NCBI GenBank assembly: GCA_019671005.1
Contig: CM033745.1
Span: forward strand, 37,183,834-37,247,833
DNA from: Hibiscus mutabilis
Lineage: Eukaryota; Streptophyta; Magnoliopsida; Malvales; Malvaceae
Reading direction: 5' to 3'
DNA: 64,000 bases
Shown piece by piece: positions 33,946-46,280 of the stretch. Numbering within the stretch: position 1 is the stretch's first letter; each line of letters starts with the position of its first letter. A program made the translations under genes and the position numbers. The notes under the pieces were generated by a model that saw only the letters and a list, made by a program, of their open reading frames with translations, did not search any database and was not told the origin of the DNA.

Positions 33946-35817
33946 ACATGCCTTGTAATGACGGATTTTATCTGGTTTTTACCTAATTTGACCCTTCAAA
34001 TGTTGTCCAGTCATTACCAAATTTTACCAACAAGTCTAAAATCCATTAATCTACCAACATGCCAAATTTTATAGCATTTCTAAATCCAGTTACCTAGTTT
34101 TCACCATTTAAGCCAAAATATGCCATATAAACCATTCTTAACTAAACATGATATACCGTTTTAAGCCTTTAAGCCTTATACCTTATACCATCTTTATACA
34201 CATAACCAAGGCTTCAAGATCAACTAGTTTAACTACTTTGCCTCCATTCTAGGAGTTCAAAGGACAAAACACATTACTCGATACTTGTAGTGACTTACCG
34301 ATCTTCCAACTAATCCCGATCTCGAACCGTTAACTTCCTTAACCTAAAATGTTATGGAAATGAATGCATTAGACTTATATAGTCTAAGTGAGGTAGCCAA
34401 TAACGATGAATGAGCATGATATGCCATTTAGCATGTTTCAATGACCATCATAAGAGAAAACTTATGGTTAAACTCAACATGTTCATCATTCTTACTAATA
34501 GCATGGTACTAACAATATCATATCATCAATGAGCAATATCACAATATTGTGACAAAAACAATATCAATAACCAATAATTCCCTTGGATCGATTCAACTGT
34601 ATTTGGGTACGCGAATTCCATCACAACACCAACAATAATAATAATGGTCATGTCACATGTCCTCCGCCGCACCAATTGACCAATACACAACACATCCCTA
34701 CGCCACACCATGGCTGAAGCCCAATACCCGTACCAATGAGCTCACGAATTGTATGGCATGCCAATTGTATCCAATACTTTGATCCCAAGGTACAATACAC
34801 AATAATTCAATACAATAGTTCCATAACAACAAATTCATAATAATAGTTCAATAAACTTACATCGATAAGTAGTGGCCATAACATATATCAAAATTTTTCC
34901 ATATCAATAAACATATCAACGATTCGATGCTTCTAATATAACCATATCCATGCAATGCTTATGAACTCAGTACAATACTTACCACATACTTACCAAACAT
35001 AGCTTACCATAATGTTTTATGCAAAAACCTTTATTTCAGTGGTTAGTAATATCAAATTCAATGGTCCATGATCGAGTTGGGCACCTAGCCAACTCTTAAG
35101 ACACCGACTACACTCATCTTAGCTACGAGGTTCTCGGATAACGATTCCTTTGTTTCTAGCTTGCTTTGGAGAAGATGCACTATCTTCCTCTAATTCTTGA
35201 TCTAGGAAGAACAATAAGAGATCAATAGGACAATATCAATACTTAGAATAGCTATTAGCTATTAAACAAATTCATAACTTGGAACTTGAGGACCAAAAGC
35301 TTAGCTTTAATTTGAAATTACTCATTCAATACTCATGAAATTGACAATAGCTTTGGGGTTTCTACTTATCCGATCGGTGGCTATAGAATGATGTTCTTGA
35401 ATCAAAGGATGCTTAAACTAAAAGGGTCCAACTAGAGAGGTGTAAGCTTGAGTGCTTGAGGTTGAAGACAATGGAGGTGTGTGCTTTAGGTAAGAGATGA
35501 AATGAACAAAAGGTAAAATTGGTCCCAGTGAAGGCAAGGAAAAGATGAGGGTTTTCTTCAATTCAATTTAAAGAAATTCAAGGCTCTAATTATTTCCCCA
35601 CCTTTCTTCTAACCAATGAAAAAGCTTTCCTACACCTAAGGGTTTGCTAAACTCAAAGCCCATCATTCCATGGCTTTCTAAGACAATGATGATTAGTTAT
35701 CATCTTTCCTTCGCTTCAGATAATCCCACGTGAATTGGGTGGCAACCTAGCAGGTGATTCATCACCCAATTTCCTTTCTCTAAATTTAATATTCAAAACT
35801 ATTTTCTGCAGGTACCT

Positions 35818-35919
35818 GTATCGATACCAGTGGAGATGTATCGATACGGATAAACCACACCCCAGGAAGTTAGTTAAAATCGTTGTACCGTACTGATACG
35901 GTACCTACCGTATTGATAC
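35818..35919. repeat. Two further GTATCGATAC-like motif pairs, 20-bp spacing
   Basis: Pairs at 35818/35838 (both exact GTATCGATAC) and 35890/35910 (GTACTGATAC, GTATTGATAC) have the same 20-bp start-to-start distance as the cluster at 33.7-33.9 kb. They lie near the opposite end of the insertion. Confidence 0.85.
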
Positions 35920-36253
35920 TCTTGGCTCAAATTCAACGTTTTGGCTTTCCAATAAGGTCCCAATTCAAAGGTTAGACTCAATTATGGTCCTTTAACCAGA
36001 GAATTAGTAATTTAGACAACATAGGCGTAAAGCTAGATCATTTTGACATCAATTTTCCGATCATTGAAACCCAATTCTGACTAGACCGATTTTTGGGATG
36101 TTACATGATCACTCAATCGTTTTGAGCATATGAGATATCATTGTAAAGGTCTCATGGAGTAGAATATGAACCAATAAATTCATCATTCGAATCTCTACCT
36201 TTGTCCATAGAAAATATGACTCAAAGTTATGAATTTATCACATTTTTCCAATA

Positions 36254-36850
36254 ATGGGTACGGCTTGGGTTCATGTCGGGGTATTGCTGGAATTAATGGG
36301 GTACGTTAGAGATTGTGGAAATGTATCGGGGATGAATTTTGAGCTTCACCCCAATGTCATTTGTTAGCTTCATGTGCACACTCAGTGTCATTTTTTAGCT
36401 TCATGCATGTATTAGGGATGTTGGTGGAGATGCATTTGATTCTTTAGGAGATGTGTGAAATTTAGAGTTTGTGGAACTCTCATCTAATGGATTCAATTTG
36501 GAGAGCGAGTTGATCTCGCAGGATGTTAACAGTGATGGATTTTCGTTGTTCTAGACTTAGGTTATTGTTTGAGATTTTACACTTTCATGGTGGTTTTTTA
36601 TGAATTTTATTTTCTAATTTACTATGAATTTTAATGAGATTTTATAATTTTATAATTTATTTTATATTTGCCGTACTTATACCATGTAGTTTTAGAAATT
36701 ATTATTTCTTGTCCCTGTATCTGTATCAGTGCAACATAGGGTGAAGGAAACAAACTAGATCGTGGGAAAGGATTTTGCAATCCCCAAGCATGATAAGCAC
36801 TTTCTTTGGTCGCCGTTTTAGGGTTTTCTTTTGAAAGATGATGAATTTGT
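36254..36850. other. Unassigned spacer, possible decayed coding tail
   Basis: A plus-strand frame at about 36430-36555 (FVELSSNGFNLESELISQDV, ending in TAG) reads like the end of a protein, but upstream stops and low signal prevent a call. I do not recognise it. The rest is AT-rich. Confidence 0.3.
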
Positions 36851-39263
36851 TGTCACTAAATTTTCACCTTTTATTTATTTATTTATTTTCTCTTTTCTTT
36901 TCTTTTATTTATTATTTATTATATTTAAACCCAATAAAAATTAAAAGAACCATTAAAATAAAAAGAGTCCATTTATTGAATAAAACATAAAAAGAAATAA
37001 GAGATAAAAACCCAACACAATAAAAACCCATTTTGGCCCAACAAACCCAATTAACCCTTTTTTTATTCTTTTATGTGCAGAATTAATAGGAGTTGTTGGA
37101 TCTAGGTCTGGGAAATAAAGGGCTAGAATCGAATCAAAAAAAGAAAGGGTGGGAGGACCACCCGCGCCGCCACGCGCCTGGCACATGCGTTGCACGCGCG
37201 CAGGGTGGTTCCCCCCAAACTCTCCCCTGCTACTGCCGAGATGCTACCGGACCTCTCCCCAGCCACGTCTGCGCCGCGGCTGCCACTGCTGATGGTACCG
37301 GCTGAAACGCCTCGTGTCGGCTGATCTAACGCCGCCATCACTGGTCCTTGCCGCCGCCATTTGAACCTTTAAAATGAGGGGAAAGTGATCAAACCCTAGC
37401 TCAAAAATTAGGAGAAAAATCATCCAAAATTATTCAAAATCGAGCCAAATCAGAGTTGATTTTCAGTTATGTTGGAAAATCAAATAATCAGATTATTCTA
37501 GTGGATTAATTTGAACGAAAATTGAGTCTTTTGTTCCCCAAATTTCCTTGTTTTCCAAGCACCAAAACCCTATAAATTGAGCCCATTTCCCCTTTGTTCA
37601 TCATCCATCAATCCATACAAGAATTCACTAAAAAGATTCATCTGAAAGTTGCTGGAATTAGTTCAAGCTTGGAACAGCATTGTTCGAATTTTCGAGGAGG
37701 AAAAGCAAGCATTTTTGCCACTTTGTTGGTATAATTTCTCCCCTTTTTCTTTTCTAATTTTAATTCTATTTTTATTTGTTTATTCTAATGTTCTTACTTT
37801 CTTCATATTTTGTTCATATAATTTTATGTTAACCCGGGTTTGTTCGAATTAATCTTTTTATTGTGTTGTTTTCTTATCTCTTTATATTCAAAAAAATAAT
37901 AAAAGGGAGGAGACCACCGCCGGCGAGCGGCGGCCGACGCCGGTGGATGGCGGCCGGCACAGTGGCCCTCCTCCTTGTTCATCCCCCTTGATGAACACCA
38001 AGAACATGTTTTTTGTTAAAATGTGGTGTTTGATCCATTTGATTTTTAAAAAATAAAAAGATATTGTTTGTGGGCTTTAAACCCAACTCATTTTGGACCA
38101 TTTATTTAAATCACCCATTTCTTTTTTCCCTTTAAAAATTCCGAAAATAAATAAAAAATCTCAATTTCAACGTTGTTTTAATTTGGTCAGCTCTCACTTT
38201 TTACTTTTTTTTAAAAAAAGAAATGTTTTTAGAAACATAAAAATAAATAAGTTTTTTAAAAAATAATAAAGAATCGTTCTTTTAAAACGTATTTTTAAAA
38301 GGCCTAAAAAATCTTTTTCTTTAAAAATAATGTTTTTTAAAAGAAATAATAACAAATGTTTTGAAACATTTTAAAAATCATCTTTAAAAAAACATAAAAA
38401 CAATTCAAGTTTAAAAAAATAAAAAGTTTTCAAATATAAAAAAAGGATAAAAAGATTTTTTAAAACATAAAGAAATGACAACTTTTTCAAATAAAAAGTA
38501 ATAAAGGTTTTTAAATAAGACAAAAATATAAAAAATTTAGTTTTTTTTAAAAAAACTAAAAACATGGAAAACATAAAATAAAAATGTTTTAAGCTTTGTA
38601 AATTTGTTTTCTTTTCTTGTTGCTTTAGAAATAAGTTGGCTTTAGGAATAGGTCCTTCAAAGCCTGGTTAGAGACCTTCTTTGAATAAAGATTCTCTTTA
38701 CAAAAAAATAAACCACACTTAATTAAATTTAAACACCCTAAATAGGTTAAAATATTTATAATTCTTTAGGTTTGTAAATATTAATTTAGAATTAATAAAA
38801 TTCTCAACAAAATAATCGTTTCTTTGTTTGCTTGTAAAAAGTGAAATTTAATTAATGCGGTGCCTTACTAAACGGAAATGACGGGTTAGCGCCAGAAGTG
38901 TTGGCGGTGATTGAAGTTCATTTTCGGGTGGTAAGGCCGTTAAAATGAAATTTAATTCATAAACGGACAATAATTTAAAGCTCTATAAGAATTCGCAAAA
39001 TCCGACTTTTTAAGCCTTTTGTAATCAACAAGGTACCGATTTTTGGGCGTTGTGGGGATGTTAACCCTTCCCCACGCATAACCAACTCTCGAACATGGTT
39101 TTGTGCTTTTGCAGACCGAAAAAATGTTATTTTGATAAAATGTTTTTATTAAAATAACCCAATTTAGGTGATCCAATCACACTTTTTTTAAAAAAAGATT
39201 GGTGGTGAATCCGTTGATTTTAATATTTTTTCTGAAACGTCGAAGCTCGAGAGGGTTGCGACG
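36851..39263 (+). mobile_element. 5' LTR of a plus-strand Tat element
   Basis: The right end is certain: it is followed by a PBS at 39266. The left end TGTCACTAAATTTTCACC resembles the sense start of the element D LTR (TATAGTACCCAAATTTTACC). It contains a GC-rich patch (about 37150-37360), a TATA box (37571), the hairpin GTGGGG..CCCCAC (39052-39075), ggtggtgaatcc (39201, a decayed copy of the PBS core) and poly(A/T) runs. It is a different subfamily from the LTRs at 1634 and 49100. No second LTR copy is in the window. Confidence 0.6.
37571..37578 (+). promoter_or_regulatory. Probable TATA box of the plus-strand Tat LTR
   Basis: 'ccctataaattgagcccatt' is followed about 30 bp later by a pyrimidine-rich 'ttcatcatccatcaatcc', which looks like a plant initiator region. 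It lies about 720 bp into the LTR, a reasonable place for a U3/R boundary. Confidence 0.55.
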
Positions 39264-39265
39264 GC

Positions 39266-39285
39266 TTGACGACTCTGCTGGGGAA
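39266..39285 (+). other. Primer binding site, plus-strand Tat element
   Basis: TTGACGACTCTGCTGGGGAA differs from the PBS of the neighbouring Tat elements (TGGCGACTC[CT]..CT) by a few G-to-A or G-to-T changes. It lies two bases after the LTR end. Confidence 0.75.
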
Positions 39286-40030
39286 ACTTTTTGTTTTTTT
39301 TTAAAAAAGAGAGTCAGGCCACAAGTCGATTACACTTTGTTTAAAAAGTCAGAATTTACGAATGTAATATGTAATGTTTTGGGTTTTTTATATAAAAACT
39401 ATAAATGGACTCAATATATGGACTGCTATTTAATTTAGATGTTGGGCTTTTATTTAATTACCATAGCATTTATATATACTGTATTTTGGGTAGACACACA
39501 CACATATATACAATTCGGGACTCTTATTTTATAAGTTAATCTTTCTTCTATCTTTTTTGGGGTTTTTTAACTCAGTTTAAAATAATAACAATAATAATAA
39601 TATCATATAATAATAATAAAAATAGTATAACCATAATAATAATAAAAATAGTATAACCATAATAGTAATAATAATAATACTAATGATATTTAAGATAACA
39701 ACAAAGGAAATAACAATATACTAATAATCACTTAGGGTTTTTTAAATTGGATAATAACATATAAATAATATAAAAATAATATGGTAACAATATATATATA
39801 TATATATATATATAGAGCTACTAATTGATTAATAAATAAAATTTTTTTTTAGGTTTTAATAAAATAAAGCATATAAAAAATATGATAATAAATAGTATAA
39901 TATGATAGCAAGTAACAATACCTAAATACCATATATATAAATGCTTAACTAAAATAGAGCTACTAATTAATTAATTTTTTTTTTTTTATTTTAATAGAAG
40001 GATAAATGACCTTGCTTTTCCGAAAAAAGC
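39286..40030. other. Tat leader and AT microsatellite tract
   Basis: The start should be the leader of the plus-strand Tat element. From about 39570 to 39830 it becomes (TAA)n, with a (TA)n run at about 39790-39812. No gene is seen, and the coding region of this element does not follow in order. Confidence 0.5.
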
Positions 40031-41290
40031 AAAAACCCGCATATATTTTTCAAAAATGGCAATAAAAGAATCCAAATAACTTTGCTTTCCTGAAATAAAT
40101 AGCGACGATAAGGTGGTGCCCATTATTGTAAAACAAAGATTTCACCTCTTCTCCAGGTTCATCTTATCATGAACTTCTCATATTTCTATCAAGGTTGATG
40201 TTTGAATAGTTCTTCTCATCATAAACTACTCATTCTCCCGAATGAACTTTTCTTGTTATAGACCATCCCCTCTTGGCAAAGCGAGTTATTCTCCTTAGGA
40301 GTTCTTCAAATCTTGGTTGGGCTAGTTCTTTATCACTTAGGGGCTTGTCATCTTTACTGAGATCTACCTCTCCAAATGGGCAGTTTTAGGTTCAAACCTT
40401 TTCTAATCTTTGAATCTGTCAAAAGCCACCAAAATGATTTGATGATATGAGTTAGCATGATCCAAACCTAGGGATGTCTAACTACATATGATGCATGAAT
40501 TATGACATTTTTAGAGATGTTGGGGAAGCATTCTTGCTTTCTAGTTGATCACCGTTAACTTCCATAGCTTTCTGTTTTCATTAAATCTTCACTTGTAACT
40601 TATCCTAAAAGGATATTACTAGTCTACTAAGATCTGCCTTCCACGCACTGCCCCACTCAACTTGGCTTCGTTACTTTCCCTTCATTAACTCTTCATGATG
40701 AGTTGTCTTCATTCTCGACATTAGGATGCATACACCCCTTAAACTTCACAAATATTTCTTATTTCCATAAGGTCTGATCTTCACTTTTATTGACTGAACC
40801 TTCATTCTTCGTTATTTTTAGAGAAGAGATGTCGACTCGCACTGGTTTGATTGATATCACTCTTACTTAACTCAGGTTTAACTATTGCTTCTTCATGAAC
40901 TCTTTATGATGAGTGTTCTACAATCTTCCCGTCTGGGTGAATTCATGCCCCGCAGACTTCTATATTTCCTCGTTTTCAAATCTCTGAGCGATCTAGCATG
41001 AGGCCTCGCTATTATTTTCCCCATGATCACTGATAAATTATTCTAAGTCAACCATGTAGACCCTTGATCTGAAGCTATGTAGGAAATCCCTCATTTCCAA
41101 ATTCTCGAACAAGCCCCATGTAGCAACGTCATTGTCACCAAGGATTAAGCCATAAGTCCCAAAGCAAACAGACCCATCTTTGTGACCTCATTCGGGTGCG
41201 CAGGTACGCCCTCATAAAAAAAGCAGTTTTGTCCCCTTGATTCTGAATCAAACTTTTGCCCCAATCTTCACTCATTTCGGCCTAGGTTTT
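40031..41290 (-). mobile_element. Tat-derived noncoding segment, minus orientation
   Basis: It contains degenerate 'gttcttctcat..aaact' words like the region at 51.7-52.2 kb, and 'gtctaactacatatgatgca' (about 40475), matching the 3' region of fragment A (about 6860). The block 40925-41060 (catgccccgcagacttctat) recurs in diverged form at 41785-41970. No ORF stands out. Confidence 0.45.
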
Positions 41291-41600
41291 AAGCTTCAAA
41301 GGGGTAACCATGGGACTTCAGCGGTTTTGTGTAAACCCTGTCCTTATGAACACTTTTCTGATCGAGCAAAGCAGTATACTCCTCAACCGTAGGCATTAGG
41401 TCCTTCCCATTAAAAGTGAAGCAGAAAGCGGGATTCCAAAACTAAAAGATGGCTTAGAATAAAGGTTGATTAACTCGGACATACATCAAGTGTGCGATGA
41501 CACTATAACTTTCATAGAATCGATTTTGCCGCTGTTGATCCCATCTTTCCCAGATCTGTTTCAACTCCCATAATTCGTATTGCTATAAGCTGACATGAGC
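41291..41600 (-). pseudogene. Tat ORF1-like protein fragment (DUF7745-type)
   Basis: One minus-strand frame, with two stops, reads ELKQIWERWDQQRQNRFYES, VIAHLMYVRVNQPLF, FWNPAFCFTF, LMPTVEEYTALL and HKDRVYTKPLKSHGY. The same pattern (F.FGRVDMTP..EEY..L...PR...D.IYTRP) is in the longer ORF1 copy of element D at 60534-61085. This extra plant domain of unknown function is encoded ahead of gag in many Tat/Ogre elements. Here it lies downstream of the gag zinc fingers on the same strand, so the block is rearranged. Confidence 0.65.
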
Positions 41601-43281
41601 ATACCTTGCTCACTTGATAAACAGTCACTTTTTACGCTTTGGTTAACTTCTGACCAATGTTGGATGGCTGAGCCGATGCCCTTTTTCTTTCTTAATCTTG
41701 GCAGTACTCCATTTCCTTCTCGGGTTCAACGGTTACTTACGTTTGACCCATTGGTATGATCCTACTCTTACCTCAATGCTAGGCCGGAGACATGCCCCGT
41801 GAGTCTCTACATTTTTCATAGAATTCAAGCCTTATTTTTCTGAGCTAACCAAGGATTTGTAGGAGATACTCATTTCAAGTCATTGAGCTACGTAGCACGA
41901 CGACTTACCATCATTCCTTTCAGGATCACTGACGGGTTTGTATTAGGTTGATCATGTACATACTTGACCTTGCATCTCAAACTCTAATCTAATAGTACAG
42001 AGAGACCTTATTCTTTCTAATTTTCTCTCTTTTTCTTTTCTTCTATTTTCCTTCTCCTATTTTCTTTTTCTTTTCTTCTATACCTTTGTTTGCTAATCAA
42101 CATTTCATCAGAAGATGCTTTTTGGGTTAATATACAAGATTAAAATTAATAGAAAAAGAATAGAATACCCCAGTTATCAAATGCAAGAGCGTCTTAGATT
42201 TAATCCCTCTGGTGATCAACAATTTGCCTTTGAATGTTGTGGCGATATTCAAAGTTGTGAAATTCGTCCCCAAACCGCTCGGTTCCTCATGATTACCGTA
42301 TTGCTTGGTCCACTTGAAAACTACTCCTTTTAGTTCTCATTATTTTTCTCCACCCATAAATGTGTTCAAGCTTCCCAAACTTGTCTAGCCGATGAAGGGC
42401 AAAAATATCATTCTAAGAATAAAATTCTACAAGTAAATTATGTGCTTCTGGCTATAACTGGTATGTGTTATATCATTATTATACTCATATCTTCAAAGAT
42501 AACCTCTGACGCTAGGGTATTGGACAGGTGGAGCATAGCTCCTTATTAGATTTATCACCCCCACAGCTCCATCAGAGTGATCCGAGACTTATTCAACTTG
42601 TTCATTCATTAATTACTTCATTCATTCCATTTTTTGTTTTTCCTTATTCATTCATTTTCATCATTTTTTCCTTTTTTTTTATTTATCTACGTATTTTATT
42701 AGGGCATATAAGACTATGCTTAGAACCTCAATTTCAAACGACTCCATTTAGTTAAACTTGCCTAGTTCACTTCATTTTTATGAATTTTAGAGATTTTTCT
42801 TTCATCATCGGACATCATAAAATGAGTAGTAGTCTTGCTTTTCGTGCTTTACTGACCAAAGTAGATTGAGGGGAAATCATGCTTTATCGTTATTATAACA
42901 TTCGATTCATCTTTTTCATTAGAATCAATGTCACATCATGCACATAATATTCGGGGATCTACGAAGGTAAAAAAGAATATATACATATATATTTAAGCAC
43001 AAGGGCATCCTTTCATTGAAATAGCAAAAGCAAACAACATAGGCCCTTTCAAAAAGATATTTGCTACTTTCAGGTGAATAGTAGAAAAGTTGATTCCACG
43101 CGTTTATTCAAGAAAGAAGAAAAAAAGTGCACGGAAACTTAAACACCAACCCCTAACATAAACACGGAAAAAAATGTGCAAGATGCATCAAAACTCTAGA
43201 CAACTTTGGAACCGACTTCTCAATCATTTTGCTTCTTCAGTTCTTCATCTGATGTAGCTGCTCCCCTATCCCTTTCGCTTT
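41601..43281 (-). mobile_element. Rearranged Tat noncoding segment
   Basis: It contains a pyrimidine run (42010-42085), a diverged repeat of the 40925 block (41785-41970), and at about 43000-43085 a stretch resembling the intron-like spacer of fragment A (11280-11380). The short frames at 42115-42333 and 42528-42755 have no recognisable domain and are not called as genes. Confidence 0.4.
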
Positions 43282-43962
43282 CTATTGCTTAACCATATCA
43301 AGTGTCAGTGTCCCATTACCGAGTAGCTTCTCTATTTCTATTTTCAAAACCCAACACCTCTTAGTAAGATGCCCCGATGCCCTCATATGGAAATCGCAAA
43401 CACCGTTCGGATTATGTTTAAGTAATGGATCTAACATCTCCTCCATTGGGCTAGGGGCGAGGTAATTCCCTTGAATTAAATGAGGAAGCATGAATGCAAT
43501 GGACGTCTTGAAAACCCTGAGAGGTGTCATTGCTGAACGTTGCCCCTTAGTTAATTTCTCTTTGTTTACTTCCTTCTTGGTCGCAGCTATCTTCTTGTTC
43601 TTCTCCCCTACCTGCAGAGAATTCTGACCTTGATAAACCGTTGACCCTAGTAGATCGTGACACTAATTTCGGTCCCTTGTCAACTTTCTAGCACGCCCCA
43701 ATCCTTGGTGGAACTAGGGCTTTCCATCTTCAAAGTAAAGTAACCCCCTTTCAATAAGGCTATCAATCATACATTTCAAAAATGCACAATCTTCTGTAGT
43801 GTGACCACAATCACCCAAATGGAAACCACACACAATCTTGGTACCATACACATTATAGTTAAAATAAGAGCAGCGCTTTGATGGGGGTAACTTCAAGAGC
43901 TTGTTCTGAATTAACAGGGGTAACAATTTAGAATATATCATCGGGATTGTCATCTTCATCAT
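43282..43962 (-). pseudogene. Tat gag zinc-knuckle fragments
   Basis: Two minus-strand frames have a shared pattern: VCGFHLGDCGHTTEDCAFLK (43714-43962) and VCDFHMRASGHLTKRCWVLK (43282-43530). Both follow C..H....GH....C and then LK..I..L...G.L. This is the nucleocapsid region of Tat gag, which would bind element RNA. The segment between them has stops. Confidence 0.6.
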
Positions 43963-43965
43963 CTT

Positions 43966-46280
43966 GTCACTCTATTCCATGATATGATGCACAAAGAGAT
44001 AGAAGTTTACGTCGATGATATGATTGCCAAATCCCGCTTAGAAGAAGAACACATAGAGAATTTGGAAAAAGTCTTCAAAAGGTTGAGAAAGTTTCAGTTA
44101 AAATTCAACCCGACCAAATGCACCTTTGGAGTTCCGTCAGGAAAATTATTGGGTTCATCGTAAGTGAAAGAGGAATTGAGATTGACCTGGATAAAGTCAA
44201 AGCCATTCAGAAACTCCCACCACCTCAAACGTAAAAAGAAGTTCGAGGATTTCTTGGAAGGTTAAATTACATTGCTCGTTTCATCTCTCAGTTAACAGAG
44301 AAATGCACTCATATATTTAGGCTACTTCGAAAGAATAACCCAGGGACATGGAATGAAGAATGCCAAGCTGCGCTAGAGGAAATCAAGAGGCAGTTGACGA
44401 ATCTCCCTATTCTGGTACCGCTCGTTCCAGAGAAACCCTTGATTCTATACTTAACTGTCCATGAAGATTTGATGAGATGTGTATTAGGAGAGCATGATGA
44501 GACAGGAAGAAAAGAAAGAGCAGTCTACTACCTGAGTAAGAAATTCACAGATTGTGAAACCAGATATTCCTCAATCGATAAATTGTGTTGTGCCTTAGTA
44601 TGGACGGCAAATAGGCTAAGACAGTACATGTTATACCATACCACGTGGTTAATATTGAAGCTAGATCCTCTGAAGTTCATGATGGAAGCGCCCGCTTTGT
44701 CTGGAAAAGTGGCCCATTGGCAAATGTTATTATCAAAATTCAACATTCAGTATGTAAGCCAGAAGGCTATAAAAGGGAGTGCAATAGCAGATTTCTTGGC
44801 AAGTCGTGCCTGCGAAGACTATGAGGCATTGAACTTCAACTTTCCGGATGAAGACCTGATGTGCATTTCGACTAAGGAAAATGATGACTCAGAAGAATCT
44901 TGGGTAATGAATTTTGACGATGCTGCAAACGCCTTAGGATAAGGTATTGGGGCAATCTTGGTTTCACCAGAAGGGAACTATTACCTATTTACGAGCATAT
45001 TGGAATTCTTCTGCACCAATAACATGAAAAGATACGAGGCTTGTATACTCGGTCTACGAGCAGCCATTGACAAGAAAATTAAAACCTTAATAGTCTTTGG
45101 TGACTTAGCACTAGTCATCTATCAGATTAGAGGAGAGTGTGAGACAAAAGACACAAAACTGGTGAAGTATCATAAACTGGTTCTTCAACTGATTAAAGAA
45201 TTTGACAAGATTACCTTCAAATACCTCCCGAGAAAAGATAATCAAATCACTGATGCCATTGCTACTCTAGCTGCCATGTTCAAGGCAAGTGAAGGCATGA
45301 AGATGATGCCAATTAAAATGCAACTTTTTGACTCCCTAGCCTATTGTTGCAACTTTAAAGAAGAAACAGATGGCCTTCCATGGTATCATGACATCTTACG
45401 GTATATCAAGACCCAATAATGTTCCCCACAGATAACTAAGAATAACAAGAATGCGATCAGAAAGTTCGTTGCAGGATACGTCCTCGATGGCAAAATCCTA
45501 TATAAAATGAGTCAAGGTCAGGTGATGTTAAGGTGTGTGGATGCCAAAGAAGCTCAAATAATACTAGAGGAAGTTCATGAAAGAGTTTGTGGAACTCATC
45601 CAAGAGGCTTCACCATGGCTAGACGGATCATGCGCTTTGTTATTATTGGTCCACTATGGAGACAGACTGCATCAATTATGCCTGCAAGTGCCATAAGTGC
45701 CAAGTCTATGTAGATAAAATTCATACGCCACCTCTTTCACTCTATGTTATGACGGTTCCATGGCCATTTTCAATGTGGGGATTGGACGTAATTGGGCAAA
45801 TCTACCCGAAGGCATCAAAAGGGCTAGATTCATCTTAGTGGCTATCGACTACTTCACCAAATGGATAGAAGCTGCATCTTATGCAAATGTCACAAGGTCT
45901 GTTGTCTGCAAATTCTTAAAAAAGGAAATTATCTGTCGCTATGGCCTACCTGAAAGGATCATCACCGACAATGCCTCAAATTTAAACAACAAGATGATGG
46001 ATGAGGTTTGTAAGCAGCTTCAAATCAAGCATCACAATTCGGTGACCTATCGCCCAAAAATGAATGGAGCTGTAGAGGCTGCAAATAAGAATATCAAGAA
46101 GATAGTGGCAAAAATGGCTAACACTTACACTGATTGGCATGAGAAGCTATCTTTCGCTTTATATGCCTATAGAACTACTGTACGAACCTCTATTGGGGCA
46201 ACGCCATTTTCTTTAATATATGGGATGGAGGTTGTGCTACCAATTGAAGTTGAAATACCATCCATCCATATCTTAAAGGG
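43966..46280 (+). pseudogene. Plus-strand Tat pol fragment: RT (partial), RNase H, second RNase H, integrase
   Basis: It begins abruptly inside RT, just before IEVYVDD (about 44007, intact box). The connection follows, with a frameshift at about 44155 and a TAA in the PPPQT block. RNase H reads YYLSKKFTDCETRYSSIDKL and MLYHTTWLILKL (44394-44942). The second RNase H is at 44958-45419 (FCTNNMKRYEACILGLRAAI, YLPRKDNQITDAIATLAAMF). The integrase zinc-binding block CHKCQVYVDKIHTP is at about 45670-45730, and the core at 45840-46270 (DYFTKWIEAASYANVTRSVV, ITDNASN, NGAVEAANKNIKK). It stops at about 46280, where a scrap of LTR (ggtggcgactcc, 46283) begins. The fingers of RT, protease and gag are absent. 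Confidence 0.85.

Larger units (their letters stand above)
33351..36105 (-). mobile_element. Noncoding LTR-like insertion (probable solo LTR) inside the copia LTR
   Basis: On the plus strand the ends are TATAACACCC and GGGATGTTACA, i.e. TG..CA with one decayed base. The flanking 5-mers TCATC (33346-33350) and TGATC (36106-36110) agree at four of five positions, and the copia LTR resumes on both sides. On the minus strand the beginning TGTAACATCCCAAAAATCGG resembles 54392 (TGTAATACCCCAAAAGTGGG) and 59927 (TGTAATATCCCAAAAACTAG). 'taagtgaggtagcc' (about 34387) matches the reverse of 'tacctcacttaggct' (58611). No coding domains are seen. It belongs to a family of long LTRs, perhaps Del/Tekay-type gypsy. 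Orientation is tentative. Confidence 0.75.
32210..36253 (-). mobile_element. 5' LTR of copia element B, split by an insertion
   Basis: The LTR comprises 32210-33350 plus 36111-36253. The right end 'cacatttttccaata' mirrors the start of the solo LTR at 14987 (TGTTGGAAAAATGTG) with ACA changed to ATA. The left end 'tgttaaaaaaacaaa' corresponds to its TGTTGGACAAAAGG on the opposite strand. Shared words include the reverse complement of the gggagaccgacgactgacga block (about 32665-32690) and the TATA region at about 32820. A noncoding LTR-like element (33351-36105) sits inside. Confidence 0.75.

Noticed and set aside
36953..37195. 80-codon minus-strand frame with a hydrophobic C-terminal part
   Set aside because: Located in the AT-rich start of a Tat LTR; hydrophobicity comes from poly(A/T) composition.
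37093..37341. Ala- and Arg-rich frames on both strands near the GC-rich patch, including a minus-strand ATGGCGGCGGCA start
   Set aside because: The start context looks gene-like, but the frame closes quickly, no relative is open in the other Tat LTRs, and the patch is part of an LTR. I kept only the general antisense observation as a finding.
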